The notes: generated from the sequence alone by a model not told the origin. 64,000 bases of DNA from Zeugodacus cucurbitae (GCF_028554725.1 NC_071670.1:57938501-58002500), one strand, 5' to 3'; shown: positions 12,898 through 25,461, numbered from the stretch's first letter. A program made the numbers and translations.

Positions 12898-14571
12898 ATA
12901 CGAAAATTTATTGGGCGCGGTCGTTTTTGTGGGATTTTGGTGATTGTGGTAACGTAAGATTAAAGGTTTGGGGATTTTGGGATCAGTGTTTTTAGGATTT
13001 AAACTTTAATCTATCATTTTAGATTTAGTGTGCATTGTTATCTTTATTGAGAAGGTAGGAGCTATGGTAAGTATAATATCTGAACCCTCCTCCTGTCAAT
13101 CGGCATACTCTTGCTTCACATAACCTCGAGCCGCTCATCTTCATCGTTATAAAAATTGAAAACATTGACATTTTCCAGAAAATATCTAAATAGTTAACGG
13201 ATCAGCTCGTATGATCCCGAGGAAAAAGGTCATTCTTAAGGGACTTTGAAGAGTTTACCGAAAAAATTAATCAGAGAATCGTTATAGGTGAATGTTAGAG
13301 AGTAAAAATGCCTTGAGACGTTGCTCAAGTTAAAACATCCAAAAATATAAACTCAATATTTACTCGTATTTTTCGCAAATATCGACTCCTTCAAAAAAAG
13401 AGATTTCGTTAACTAAAAAAATTTTAATTAATAGAAAACAGCCCGACTGCCAGGGTTTAATACACACGTGCATTCAAAATTAGAATTAAAATTTTTGCAA
13501 AATAAATATTGCTGTTTATTTGTATGTATGAAGTTGACGCCAAACGCCAAATAGCAAAACCAAATTGCGCATAAAATTTGAAAAAATACATAATTTTAAA
13601 CCGTCGTATGGGTTTATGTATTTACTTAAATATGTCTGATATTGTTTAAAAAAATATACAGTAAACACTATATAAATTGAATTATTTTAATTATAATCAA
13701 TTTTTGCTATCTAACATTATTTTAAGGATCAATATGACCCAGTGTATAAAATATTAGAATGGAAGAAAAATATTAGTCACGAGGGTTAACAGAGCTACCA
13801 AGTGTTTGTAGCCATATTATCTGGTACTCATGTAAGACCCCATTCGTTTTTTCTAGGACATATCATACAGGCTTCATATCATGAAATATATCCAAAAGAC
13901 AAAAGTATCTTGAACTCGTATGCAGTTTGGCTTTCACATGTTGAGATCAAGACATTCAGAGTTAGTATATGCTTACTAATGAATGACTCGTGGTTTTTGG
14001 ATTTCTTAATTCATAGCACTAAAATCTCATTTCTCTTTCTCTCTAAAACCGCTGATTTTACTACGAAAATAGTATATTTTAAGGTCACAATTTTCGACAA
14101 AATAGAACTTAAACGATATAAGGCTTTTTTAAAACTACTTTCCTTCTGAGTGTCTTCAATTAAACTATATATGTAGTTCTTATCACGTTTTAACACCACA
14201 ATCGAATTTAGTCTTCTATGTACTTCGTTAATGCTCAATGCAGTTCTCGTCTGTCTGGGTAAGTTTGCAGAAACCCTAGAAACTAAATTACTTTCCTTAG
14301 TCTTCAGAATTTTTGTGGAAAAATTTTAAGAACACAAAAGCTCTCGCTCACAATATGAAGAGCTTTTGGAGACGATGAGTTCTCATAGATATTAATTAAT
14401 GAGCTGCAATTTAGGGGTTCCACTGTGGCCTTTGTAGAAAATTATGTATTCAAATTATGTATGTATGTAAATATTTACGAAATTCACAGACCTCGATATA
14501 TAGCAAATATTTGTATGAATACTTCTGGGGAAATGTGATCTGTTTCTGTTAAACTTACGAAAGAGCTGCAC

Positions 14572-14579
14572 TATAAAAG
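14572..14579 (+). promoter_or_regulatory. TATA box of CAP copy 2
   Basis: TATAAAAG lies 108 bases before the start codon and is conserved at the same relative place in CAP copy 3 (18379-18386). Similar boxes precede most copies in the array, which suggests strong tissue-restricted transcription. Confidence 0.7.
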
Positions 14580-14679
14580 CAACTGTGGCCTTCAATAATG
14601 CACACAGTCTAGCACTTAGCACTCTGCGAGGTGTATCCGTTTTATTATTTTAACGATATTATTTATTGAAAAAATTTTA

Positions 14680-15550
14680 ATGGAGTTGAGGCTAGTATTT
14701 TTAGTTATTTCTGTGTCGGTGCTTGAAATCGTATACGCGGTAGACTATTGCGACCCATCCCTTTGTGGTTCCAGCAAGCACATCGCATGCAATAATAATG
14801 GGGTGAGTGGCTTAGGCTTAGGCGTCGAAATATTAATTAAACTCTCAAATTTTTTGGTAGCGATTCGCAGCGTCTTGTCGTAATGCCGTCATGCTGCCCT
14901 TAACGAAGAGAGATAAGAGTTTTATTGTCCGCCTGCACAATAATAAACGCAACTATGTGGCGAGTGGTAGATCGAAATATAACGCGGCATGTCGCATGGG
15001 CTCCATGCAATGGGACAATGAATTGGCCGCAATGGCAGCGCTGAATGTCAAACAGTGTCAAATGAAACATGATGCTTGCCGTAATACGCCGAGATTCCAA
15101 CATTCTGGACAGAATTTGGCTTGGGGCAGTTGCCCTAACAACCCGAGTGTACGGAAACTGTTCCGACAATTCAACAATTTGTGGTACAGTGAAGGGCGCT
15201 ACGCGAATACGACGATCATCGATAAATATCCGGATAATTATATTGGACCGTTAGTTTAACAGGGCATTAGTATTGCAATATGATATATTTTCAATGTTTT
15301 TTGTTATTTTAGCGCCATTGGTCATTTTACAGTTATGGTTGGTGAAGCAAACACTCGCGTGGGTTGCGCCTTCAGCACTTACTCCGTGCCGGGTCAACCA
15401 TATAAGGGGTGTCTCTTGGCCTGCAACTATGCAACCACCAACTTGATCGGTGCCCCGATGTATAAGTCGTGTGCAGTTGGAGCGTCAGGTTGCAAGACGG
15501 GCAAAAATAGGATCCTTCCTTTCCTATGTTCGAGAGCCGAAGTTTATTAA
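14680..15550 (+). CDS. Antigen 5-related secreted CAP protein (copy 2)
   Basis: Exons 14680-14802, 14861-15249 and 15313-15550 encode 249 aa. Residues 1-20 form a signal peptide, followed by VDYCDPSLCG and SKHIACNNNG. The CAP domain carries HNNKRNYVASG, AACRMGSMQWDNELA, SGQNLAW and GHFTVMVGEANTRVG, then CNYATTNL. It ends SRAEVY, six residues shorter than copies 1 and 4-6, which end DVNxxx. The third-exon motif reads MVGEAN where other copies have MMADRN, a feature shared only with copy 3. Copies 2 and 3 therefore form a subgroup. The region SCPNNPSVRKLFRQFN is unusual for the family and may reflect relaxed constraint. Confidence 0.93.
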
Positions 15551-15909
15551 TTATTGATATATGCATATATGTGGCGACAAGTGTGGTGTTTGTGTTTATA
15601 AACTTGATTTGATTATGATAAATATATGTATGTATATTTTAATTAGGTACTTATTTACCCGGAAGCATGTTTTTTGTATATTTTTGCCTTATCTGCTAAT
15701 TTATCATAAATTTTCTAGCGGAAAACGTTTCTAAAAACATAATAATCATTTTTAAACCTTAGAAAAAAAGTGATCGAGAGAAAAAGAGATTTTCGAATAG
15801 TATTCACCCTCTATATATATTTATTTTTTTGTTCCGATCTCTCAGCGAGAAATTTTTCAATTTAGAGTACTACGAAGAATTAGTAGATATCAGCAAGATA
15901 TTTAGCATG

Positions 15910-16349
15910 GATTTGTGGTGTTTTTTGTGTTAAAACACCCCCTAAACTCAGAGAAAAATATATGTTTGTTGATATGGGTCTGGAATGAGGTTATTCATCA
16001 AAAAAATCACATCAAATTATAAGCAATTATAATGAGTTACAAGATTTTTGTTGTTATTCATATAATTCAAACTTTCTCTACATTTGCACAAGCAGTATCG
16101 CTGAAGTGATTAATTGAGGATTACACGGGATCTCACATTCCATGTTATATTTTCCTTGGTTTTTGAAAGAATTCTTCTAGTATTTCATCAACTGACAGAT
16201 CAATATCCCTATGAATATTCATTGATGCCAGACCATTAAGCCTATCTTGACCTGTCGTATTTCCTAAATAGGTTTTAATTATTTTTAAACTTGAAAAACA
16301 TTCTTTTCGTAACACTCCCCCCAAAATACTTTTCTGGATCCGCCACTGA
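15910..16349 (-). mobile_element. hAT transposon fragment (internally deleted)
   Basis: Read on the minus strand from 16349, the sequence opens CAGTGGCGGATCCAG, a hAT-type terminal motif. It then runs into a frame containing KECFSSLKIIKTYL, GQDRLNGLASMNIH and VDEILEEFF, the conserved hAT dimerisation region at the C terminus of these transposases. The terminal repeat is joined almost directly to C-terminal coding sequence, so the internal part is deleted. The left boundary near 15910 is approximate and I could not see an 8-bp target duplication. It is absent from the paralogous block around 19640. Confidence 0.65.
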
Positions 16350-16747
16350 CAGTTAACAATGAAAGCAAACTATTAGTCAAACTTCCACAGCGAGCTTTGT
16401 ATGACAGAAAATAACAGAAAGATACAGATATGCCGACGATTTTTTTTTATAATCACAAGCGAATTCATCACGATCTCTCATTTCCAGTTGTGATGCTCCA
16501 AACTCAAGCGGGTTTCCCAATTTATCAACGCCTGAGCAAATTGATGAATAAAACATGTGTTGTTAAAAAAAACATGAATAAATATATAAACAAAAAAAAA
16601 CAAATACAAATATAACAATTAAAGAATAACTCCACATGTGTCGAACTAATAAATATCGTTGTGAGGTACATATACTATAGGTCTTGCCTAGACAATTAAA
16701 CACAACGTAAAATATACCAACAAAATTATCTAAATTTCTGTCTCACA

Positions 16748-16957
16748 ATGGAACTGAAGCTTCTACTAAACGCCTTCTTCATTGGCGCACTTCAAAACAG
16801 TCAGATTGTGATTCATGCTATTCTGAATCCAAGATGCACATTGTTTGATTGGGTAAAACCGAGACCGATAAAATTCACACCCGTGCAAAAAGACTCTCTA
16901 ATCCAATATTTTTTAGGATTGTGCAAGATTCATTTAAACTTCAATCCATCGTCTTAG
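16748..16957 (+). pseudogene. Chimeric CAP pseudogene relic
   Basis: The 5' leader (AACACAACGTAAAATA before the ATG) and the first residues MELKLLLNAFFIGALQ match exon 1 of the later copies (23.6, 28.5 and 32.7 kb). The coding sequence then switches to KFTPVQKDSLIQ, which matches the start of exon 2 of copy 1 (QFTPVQKDALIQ). The Cys-rich mature N terminus, most of exon 2 and exon 3 are missing. The 3' flank from about 16998 matches the flank of copy 1. It therefore looks like a recombinant relic between two array members; a 69-aa product is unlikely to be functional. Confidence 0.7.
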
Positions 16958-18378
16958 AAATTTGTTGGCATTTCCATCATCACTGAGCCTTCTACCTATG
17001 GTAAGTATAATATTTGGAAAATCTTCCTGCCAGTCGGCATACTCTGCACACTTCTCATAACCTCGAGGCGCTCAACATCATCGAAATACAAATTGAAAAC
17101 AAGTAAATTTCCGGAAAAATTTTTCAAGATTTATCGGAATGGCTCGTAAGATCCCGAGGAAAAAGAGTATCCTTAATGGACTTGAAAGAGTTTATCAAAA
17201 AAATTAACCAGAGAATTGTTTTATGTGTACGTTGGAGAGTTAAAATGCGCTGAGACATTTCTCAATTTTAAACTCACAAAAAAAAAATTGTTTTCACAAA
17301 TGTTTACATCTTTCTAATAAAGTGAATTCGTTCACTAGAAAAAAAATATATAATAGAAAACAGACCGACTAATAATACACCGACTTTATAATACACATAT
17401 GTATTTGAAACAAGAATTAAATTTTTTGCAAAATAAATATTGCTGTTTATTTGTATGACGTCGAAGTCAAATGGCAAAACCAAATTGCGCACATACATAG
17501 TTTGAAAACAAAAAAAAGTTTTAACCAACATATGGGTTTATATACTAAAATTAAAAAAAAAAATATACAGTAGTCACTAAATAAATTGTAATCAGTTTAA
17601 ATAAAAAATATTTTAATTTTCATTCATTTTTGTTTTCTAACATTATTTTAAGGGTGAATATGACCCTTTGTCATTGCCTACGGTTATCTGGAACTCATGT
17701 AAGACCCCATTCGTTCGTCAAGGACCTATCATACAGACTTCAGATCATGAAATATTTCCATTAAGGAACAAGAGTACCTGGGATTCGTATGAAGTTTGAT
17801 TTTCTCATATTGAGATCAAGACATTAAGATGTAGTGTTATCACTCGTGGCTTTTGATATCTTAATTAATAGCATTAAAATCACAATTAAGTCTCTTTTCT
17901 TGTCTAAATCCCTGATTTTGCTACGAAAATAGTATTTCTTAAGGTCACAATTTTAGATAAAGTAGATCTTAAACGATATAAGGAGAGCTTTATTAAAATC
18001 GCTTACTTCCCGAGTGCCTTCCAACACACTATATAGTTCTTATAGTGTTTTAACTCTACAATGGAATTTAGTCTTCTATATACTTCGTTAATTCTCAATT
18101 CAGCTCTCTTCTTTCTGTTTCCTTAGTCTTTAGAATTTCTGTGGAAAAATTTAAAAAACACAAAAGCTCTCGCTTACAATATGAAGAGCTTTTAGTGACG
18201 ATGAGTTCTTAAAGAAATCAATGAATGAGCTGCAATTAAGGGGTTCCACTGTTGCCTTTATATTATAGTAAATTCTTGTATGCAAATATTTGCAGACCTC
18301 GGTAAATAGCAAATATTTGTACGCGTACTTTTGGGGAAATGTGATCTGTTTCAGTTAAAAGTTATGAAAGAGCAGCAC

Positions 18379-18386
18379 TATAAAAG
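18379..18386 (+). promoter_or_regulatory. TATA box of CAP copy 3
   Basis: TATAAAAG, inside the stretch GCACTATAAAAGCAACTGTG, is shared with the promoter of copy 2. Confidence 0.7.
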
Positions 18387-18476
18387 CAACTGTGGTCTTC
18401 AATAATGTACAGAGTCTATCAACCAGCACTCTGCGAGGTGTACCAGCTTAGTTATTTTATTTGTTGAAAAATTTCA

Positions 18477-19355
18477 ATGGAGTTGAGGCTAGTATTTTTG
18501 GTTATTTTCGTGACGGTGCTTGAAATCGCTTGCGCGGCAAACTATTGCGACAAATCACTTTGTGGTTCCAGCAAGCACATCGCATGCAACAATAATGGGG
18601 TGAGTGACGCGCTTAGGCGTCGAAATATATTTCAATTAAACTCTCAATATTTTTTTTGTAGCGATTCGCAGCGTCCTGCCGTAATGCCGCCATGGTGACC
18701 TTAACACAGGCAAATAAGAATTTAATAGTTCAAGAGCACAACAAAAAACGCAACCTGGTGGCGAGTGGTAAGACGAAATTAAAGGCGGCATGTCGTATGG
18801 CCACCATGCAGTGGGACAATGAATTGGCCTCACTGGCAGCGCTGAATGTCAAACAGTGTCAAATGAAGCATGATGCTTGCCGCAATACGAAGGCCTTCAA
18901 GTTTTCGGGACAGAATTTGGCTTGGTCCAGTTACTATGGCGCACCGAATATACCGGATATGTTGCGAAAATTCATCAATATGTGGTACAATGAAATCAAG
19001 GACACTACTATGGCGCACATCAATAAATATCCCAGCAATTATCGTGGACCGTAAGTATTACAGGGCGTTAGTATTGTAATATGATTCATTTTCAATTGTT
19101 TTTTTTTATGTTTTCAGCGCCATTGGTCATTTTACGGTTATGGTTGGCGAAGCAAACATTCGCGTGGGTTGCGCCCTCTCCACTTACTCAGTGCCGGGTC
19201 AACCATATAAGGCGTGCCTCATGGCCTGCAACTATGCAACAACTAACTTGATCGGTGCCCCGATGTATAAATCGTGTGCAACTGGAGCGTCAGGTTGCAA
19301 GAAGGGTAAAAATACGGCCTTTCCTTTTCTGTGTTCGAAATCCGAAGTTTATTAA
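18477..19355 (+). CDS. Antigen 5-related secreted CAP protein (copy 3)
   Basis: Exons 18477-18599, 18662-19050 and 19118-19355 encode 249 aa. The signal peptide (1-20) is followed by ANYCDKSLCG. The CAP domain shows HNKKRNLVASG, AACRMATMQWDNELA, SGQNLAWSSYYGAPN, MWYNEIKDT and GHFTVMVGEANIRVG. The CAP2 region is ACNYATTN and the C terminus SKSEVY. Exon lengths (123, 389, 238) equal those of copy 2, its closest relative. Compared with copy 2 it retains more of the common family sequence in the middle of the domain. It is predicted to be secreted; its function is unknown. Confidence 0.94.
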
Positions 19356-19959
19356 TTCTTGAAATATATGTACATACTATATTTGCGGGCAAGTGTGGTC
19401 TTTGTGTTTATAAATTTGATGGGAGAAGTATTATATTTATATTTTGTACCCGGTAGTTAATTTTTTAACTGCTAATTTATCAAAAATTTCTAGAGGAAAG
19501 TGTTTCTTAAAACTAACAGAAAATAGAGGGAGAAAGAGAAAAATATATTTTTCGACTAGTATTGACTTTCTACATTAAGTTGTTGTTCCGCTCTCTTTGC
19601 GAGTAAATTATACAGTTTGACATATTTCTTCTTCCCAGATATTTAGCAGTAAAGAAACAAAGCTGTACTTACACCGTAGACAATACATATGAATCAAGCT
19701 TGCTCAGCTCAAGCTTAAAGAAAAAACACTTCCGTAAACTGACGATTTTTTTAAATCAATGACAAGTGAGAAAGTAGTGGTGCGTAAGAAAATTCACCAC
19801 GATATCTCTTTCGAGTTGTGTTGCTCCAAAAGAGCGAGGGAAACTCGCAAATTATCAACGCTTGAACAAATGTATAATAAAATCTGCGTTTATAAAAAAA
19901 TCATTAATAAATTTATAAAAAACAAATACAAATACAAATGGAACGTTTAAATATAACAC

Positions 19960-20314
19960 CAAGTGTGCCGAACTAGTATTTTCGTAAATATCTTCGTTTA
20001 CATAAACGTTTTGGTAGGAGATACAGTCGTTGTTAGGTAAATAGCAACAGTGAAAAACAAAATATATTATAATTAGAATATAATTATAGAACATTATTTA
20101 ATTTTAACCAGAAAACAGTTTGAGAATAGTTGCCATTTGTTTGATACTTTTTCATTTAATTATATTGTCAGTAAATTAAGTATCAAGCTAATATTATTAA
20201 AAATACTACGAGTATATATTTCTAATTTTGATATTTTTAGAAAACTTTCCCATCTGATGAAAATAAAATTTAAAAATAAATAAATTAAATAAATAGTATT
20301 TAAAAAATTTTGAT
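19960..20314. other. AT-rich spacer
   Basis: This strongly AT-rich spacer lies between the copy 3 block and the LINE insertion. No open frame or repeat can be assigned. Confidence 0.3.
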
Positions 20315-21418
20315 GTATAATGTATGTGATTGGCGTTGCAACCGTTTAGCCGGTTATAGCCGAATCGACGATAGTGCGCCACCTCTCTCTCTCCTTCGCA
20401 GTTCGGGGCCAGTTGGAGATCCCAAGTGTAACCAGGTCGCTCTCCACCTGGTTCCTCCAACGGAGTGGAGGCCTTCCCCTTCCTCGGCTTCCTCAGGCGG
20501 GTACTGCATTGAACACTTTCAGGGATGGAGTGTTTTCGTCCATTCGGACAACATGACCTAGCCAGCGTAGCCGCTGTCTTTTTATTCGCTGAACTATGTC
20601 AATGTCGTCGTATAACTCGTACAGCTCATCGTTCCATCGTCTGCGGTATTCGCCGTTGCCAATGTTCTGAGGACCATAAATCTTGCGCAAAATTTTCCTC
20701 TCGAAAGCTCCTAGTGTTGTCTCATCTGATGTTGACATCGTCCAAGCTTCTGCACCGTAAAGCAGGACGGGAATGATAAGCGACTTGTAGAGCTTGATTT
20801 TGGTTCGTCGAGAGAGGACTTTACTGTTCAATTGCCTACTTAGTCCAAAGTAGCACCTGTTGGCAAGAGTTATTCTGCGCTGGATTTCGAGGCTGACATT
20901 GTTCGTGTTGTTGATGCTGGTTCCCAGGTATACGAAATTATCTACGACCTCGAAGTTATGACTGTCAACAGTGACGTGGGAGCCAAGACGCGAATGCGCC
21001 GACTGTTTGTTTAATGACAGGAGATATTTCGTCCTGTCCTCATTCACCTCCAGACCCATTCGCTTCGCCTTCTTATCCATGCGGGAAAAAGCAGAACTAA
21101 CGGCGCGGTTGTTGCTTCCGATGATATCAATATCATCGGCGTACGCCAGCAGCCGTACACTCTTATAGAAGATTGTACCTTCTCTATTTAGCTCTGCAGC
21201 TCGTATAAATTTTTCCAGCATCAAGTTAAAGAAGTCACACGATAGTGAGTCGCCTTGTCTGAAACCTCGTTTGGTATCGAACGGCTCGGAGAGGTCCTTC
21301 CCAATCATGACGGAGCTTTTGGTGTTGCTCAACGTCAACTTACACAGCCGTAATAGTTTTGCGGGGATACCAAATTGATGTATAATACATAGAAATATTT
21401 CGAACAGCATTTAGCCCA
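20315..21418 (-). mobile_element. Truncated RTE/jockey-like LINE (copy 1)
   Basis: The minus-strand frame 21410-20493 encodes the 3' half of a reverse transcriptase. It includes GFRQGDSLSCDFFNLMLE, the catalytic LAYADDIDIIGS and the C-terminal RRLRWLGHVVRMDENTP. A TGA then interrupts the frame (CCC GCC TGA where copy 2 has GCC GGA), and recognisable sequence continues to the 3' end near 20315 (TCGGCTATAACCGGC). It is 5'-truncated in the palm domain, beginning just inside a family A repeat. It is nearly identical to the LINE at 30570-32335, which implies recent activity. The clade assignment is uncertain. Confidence 0.88.
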
Positions 21419-21424
21419 TTCTAG

Positions 21425-21855
21425 TTATCTACCTACCACCCCCAAATACGTTTTTGTTATATATCGCAAAGAATTACAGCTATGTATATACAGTCTACAG
21501 TCATTCCCCTTATGTATTTCATCATACCTAATGGAAATGGCTGAAGTCTGATAATAACCGTAAACGTAAACTCTCTAACGAAAACGTCAGAAATACTAAA
21601 TTTTACAGAAGAAATAACAGAAAAGAGACGGTCGTGATGTCACCCGTTTTTGGAAACACTCGACCGATTTCATTCAAATTATATTGCCACAGGATAATTT
21701 TTTACCGGTAATACCGGAAAATCTCTCAGATATTTCAAATAAAGTCAGAGATAATCTTTTTCTTCTAATAATATGTGCTATCATATTATAATAAAATTGC
21801 ATCTATAAATTACGAGAGTGTAAAATCTTCGGTTACAATCGATTTACCATTATTT
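21425..21855 (+). repeat. Family A repeat, partial copy A2
   Basis: The sequence follows copy A1 from its middle (CCCCCAAATA) to the terminal part (TACGAGAGTGTAAAATCTTCGGTTACA). It is strongly diverged, with the terminal hairpin destroyed. Its left part is replaced by the LINE. Confidence 0.65.
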
Positions 21856-21859
21856 TTTA

Positions 21860-23510
21860 CTAAACAACAAATTTTTTGAAATCTCCATTAAATGAAGATT
21901 AAATTTAATTATGATTAATCACAGATCGAAGTGGAAAATGCGTAAGGTGAAGAGGTAGGACAAGGAACAAGGAATTCATCTTATTTTAGCAAAAATATAG
22001 AAAACCTATGGTACCAGCTTACGAGCCCATGACAATATAGAATCCCTAATATACTACAACTTTTAAAATCCGTTGGTCGTGAGGTTTTTTAAGCTTAAGG
22101 GTGTTCCACAATAAACAGAGATGTTAGTCTTAGATATTGTCGCTATAGAAATTTTAAGGCCAAGCGATAATTATCGTAGCAGGTAGGTCAATAGTAGTCT
22201 CTAATACTATGACAGCAGTCTGAACCGTAAATGTAATAAGGAACTTTATCATTTCAGGGAAGAGAAATTCAGCATGATTGATCAACCTTATAAGGAACTG
22301 TTGAAGTGGTTCGATGTTGAGAATATGGTCTTCGTAGCATAAAGTTTATATCCTATACTTCAAAAGGATCTATGTGGCAGGGACATAAAAACGTGAACGG
22401 CTTACATTTTGCAATAATTTAATCAAACCTCAATGGGGTACTCTTTTGTAAGCAAGAAAATAAAAGAAAGATGAAGATCTACCTATGAGTCTATAATATT
22501 TTCAGTGAAAGTGTACCTGAATCGTAGCAAAAGATTATAAGAGGATAATGATAAGTTTTTATTATTACAGAGAGAGTAAGTATTGCTGGGTAAGTTAATT
22601 CACCATGAACAATCTTTAGAAACTCCAGAAAAACAAGGGAAAAACCTCAATTTTATAAAAAAATTGGTAATAATTTAACTTGCGTAGTTAAAAACAATTT
22701 GCGTAAAGCTGACGTCAAAAGCACAACAAAATTAACTAAAATTGTAAACAAAAAACAAAAAGAAGTGCAAAACAAAATAGAACAGTTAAACAATAACTCC
22801 AACTGTGCTGAACCAAAGCAAATATTTTTGAAACAAATATATTTTTTCATTTGTTACATAAATTAGTTATTTGAAAGAACAGCCATGGCTAGCTGAATAG
22901 AAACAGTGGGAAATATTTTTTTTATTAAAAAAATGTATGAAAAGCATATATAAGCTATATAAAATATAAAAAAATATAAAAATATAGATAAAATATAGAA
23001 ATACTATGACCTAAAAAGGTTTAGGAAACCTAAATTATTTAGAGACAAAGACGCATTTAGACGCATGTCTAAAAACACAATGCCATAATTTGTCTAATTA
23101 TTATATCAAACTAGAAAGGTTTAAGAAGACTTTCAATATAAAATATTTTTTATTGAGAATACTCGTATTGTGTAGTTGCCACTTGTTTAAAGTTTCTGAT
23201 ATAATAGATAAATCCAAATGAATGGTTATGATATGATCATCAAACTGTACAGGTTTAAGAAAACTGTTGAATTATTCATATCGCTTGGAGTTGCCGATTG
23301 CAATTATACCACGAGACGTTTCCAAGATTCTTTGAGAAACTTTATCGGACATTTAATAAAAGTAACGAAGAAAATTAAATTCATAGGACTTAAAATGTAT
23401 GTATGTTCACCGTTTCTAATCAGTTGGCCGTTGGTTTCTGCGCAATGTATTTATTAATTAGTTTAGGTCGTGGTTATAATGTTATCTACTATAATTAAAT
23501 TACGGAGTAA
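21860..23510. other. 5' flank of CAP copy 4, duplicated upstream of copy 5
   Basis: No gene. From about 22140 the sequence resembles 26880-28330. Shared landmarks include TAGTAGTCTCTAAT, GTAAGCAAGAAAATAAAAG, TGTAAACAAAAAACAAAAAG and AGTTGGCCGTTGGT. The two copies differ by many small indels. Confidence 0.6.
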
Positions 23511-23516
23511 AACAAG

Positions 23517-23526
23517 TATATAAAAG
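23517..23526 (+). promoter_or_regulatory. TATA box of CAP copy 4
   Basis: TATATAAAAG is followed about 30 bases later by TTCAGA, an initiator-like start. Confidence 0.65.
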
Positions 23527-23621
23527 TAGACGGAGTAACGGAACTTCAGATAGTCAATTATTACACTGCGACGTGGTGTACTATAGTGCTTGCCTACGCT
23601 TGTCTTAATTTTGGTCTAACA

Positions 23622-24555
23622 ATGGAACTGAAATTTGTGCTAATCGCCGTCTTCATTGGCACACTTCAAATCATTCACGCTAAGGACTATTGTGATTCAT
23701 CCTATTGTGGATCCAGGAAGCATATTGCTTGCGACAACGATGGGGTGAGTGAAAAAAAAAACTTAGAATAAAGCAAAGTAATTATTTAAATTTTATTTAT
23801 ATTTACTAATAAACAATTATATTTGTTCCATTAGAAATTCGCGGCGTCTTGCGAAAATCCCGCTATGATCACTCTTACGCAAACTGAAAAAGATTTGATC
23901 GTCGATTCGCACAATAACAAACGTAATACTGTGGCTGGCGGTAAGACGAAATTGAAACCGGCCTGCCGTATGGCCACCATGCAGTGGGACGACGAACTGG
24001 CCGAACTGGCGGCTTTGAATGTCAAACAATGTGACATGAAACACGATGCCTGCCACAATACGGATGCCTTCAAATATTCCGGACAGAATTTGGCTTGGAT
24101 TACTTTCTATAATACGCCGAATGCTACCGCATTGTCATTACGATCCATAGATTTGTGGTATGATGAGATCGAAGACACCAAAATGGAGTATATTAATAAG
24201 TACCCGAATGGGTATCGTGGCCCGTAAGTGTTTCACACATGGATTATTTTTATATTCGAAATAGTCTCTGAATTTATATATGCAATTTGTATATTATAGC
24301 GCTATTGGTCACTTTACCGTTATGATGGCAGATCGTAATATTCGTGTGGGTTGCGCTGCTGCTTCTTACGACGAACCGGGTGAAGAATATAAAGCTTTCC
24401 TATTCGCCTGTAATTATGCAACAACAAATATGATCAACTTCCCAATGTATAAGAGTTGTTCGGTAGGAGCCTCGGAATGCAAGGCTGGCACAAATCCGAA
24501 ATACACTAGTCTTTGTTCGGTCTCGGAAAAGTATGATGTTAACGAATGGTTTTAA
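23622..24555 (+). CDS. Antigen 5-related secreted CAP protein (copy 4)
   Basis: Exons 23622-23744, 23835-24223 and 24300-24555 encode 255 aa. The signal peptide is MELKFVLIAVFIGTLQIIHA, and the mature chain starts KDYCDSSYCG. The domain shows HNNKRNTVAGGKTKLKPAC, MATMQWDDELAELAALNV, SGQNLAWITFYNTPN and GHFTVMMADRNIRVG (His at residue 175), then FACNYATTNM and a DVNEWF end. An upstream in-frame Met at 23586 would add residues before the signal peptide and was rejected. AATAAA lies at 24612-24617. Copies 4, 5 and 6 form the most recent subgroup. Confidence 0.95.
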
Positions 24556-24891
24556 AACACTGTAGTTATAAATGAATTTTGATTTCATTTGATAAAATTA
24601 GAAAAAAATTCAATAAATGCAAGCTTTGAATTTAATAAAAAAAAAAACATGAATTTTTATTGGCAGATCTTAACATGTATGTGTCCACTTGAAGCTAAAA
24701 GAGATATGGTTATTGTTCCTTAAACTGTATTGAATGAAATAACCAATACAATATCAATTATCAATATAGAACTCATGCTGTATTATATAGTACAAACTGA
24801 ATCTTGAGCAATGAAGGCATACACAGTAAAAAACTTGTCAATAAATGTAGGGGATTTCTTGAAAAGCTGATGAATTCAATATCGTCAGTTA

Positions 24892-25461
24892 TGCCTAAGA
24901 CAGACATATGAGTTCTGTACTACGATATGTACTACAATAAAAGCTCAAGATACCATATACCAGCATAGTGACACACATGTAGTATTGTACTAGGTTTACA
25001 TCCATCAGCTGATACAAATAAATTCAAGTAAAATGTAATTATGAATAATAGGCAGGAAATTGATCCTGACTTAGTTATAACTCCAAGCAATCTTAAAAAA
25101 ATTATTGTCCATTATAATTATTACATATTACATATTACATATTATTACATACATATTACAAATTTTTTACATAATTTTTTCAAATTTTGTTTTTTGATTT
25201 CAATTTATTTTGAATTTAATTTATTTTCTGTATGTCAAAATGTCAGAAAACATATGATTGTGGCAGAAGAGCTTAAAGCTTTCGGTGTGTTCAATGCAAT
25301 CCATTGTAGTACATTTCACAATACCACAAAATTTCAATTGTTTCTAGAACTCTATTGTAGTACGGAACACCATTTGCTTTCAAACAAAATTCGGAAAACC
25401 GGTGATACACATATGGTTTCTGAAGCATACTACAATATATACTACATGTCTGTCTCAGGTA
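24892..25461. mobile_element. 570-bp TTA-flanked inverted-repeat element
   Basis: The left end TGCCTAAGACAGACAT and the inverted right end (reverse complement TACCTGAGACAGACAT) differ at two of 16 positions. TTA flanks both sides (24889-24891 and 25462-25464). The paralogous site after copy 6 (34713-34715) has a single TTA and no insert, so the boundaries are set by an empty site. A 149-aa frame starting at 25041 spans part of it but has no recognisable domain. The three-base TTA duplication suggests a PIF/Harbinger-type non-autonomous element. Confidence 0.7.

Larger units (their letters stand above)
13060..16640 (+). repeat. Segmental duplication block 1a (contains CAP copy 2)
   Basis: The stretch from about 13060, through the 5' flank, gene and 3' flank of CAP copy 2, aligns colinearly by eye with 16998-19960 around CAP copy 3. 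Landmarks include ATGGTAAGTATAATAT near 13062 and 17000, a shared GGAAATGTGATCTGTTTC promoter-distal motif, and the downstream CGATCTCT..GTTG..CTCCAA stretch near 16470. A hAT fragment at 15910-16349 is present only in this block. Confidence 0.8.
16998..19960 (+). repeat. Segmental duplication block 1b (contains CAP copy 3)
   Basis: Colinear partner of 13060-16640, visible in both flanks and in the gene. Differences by eye are mostly substitutions and short indels, plus the absence of the hAT fragment. Part of the same downstream flank recurs a third time at 26700-26810, after a decayed copy of the gene. Confidence 0.8.
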
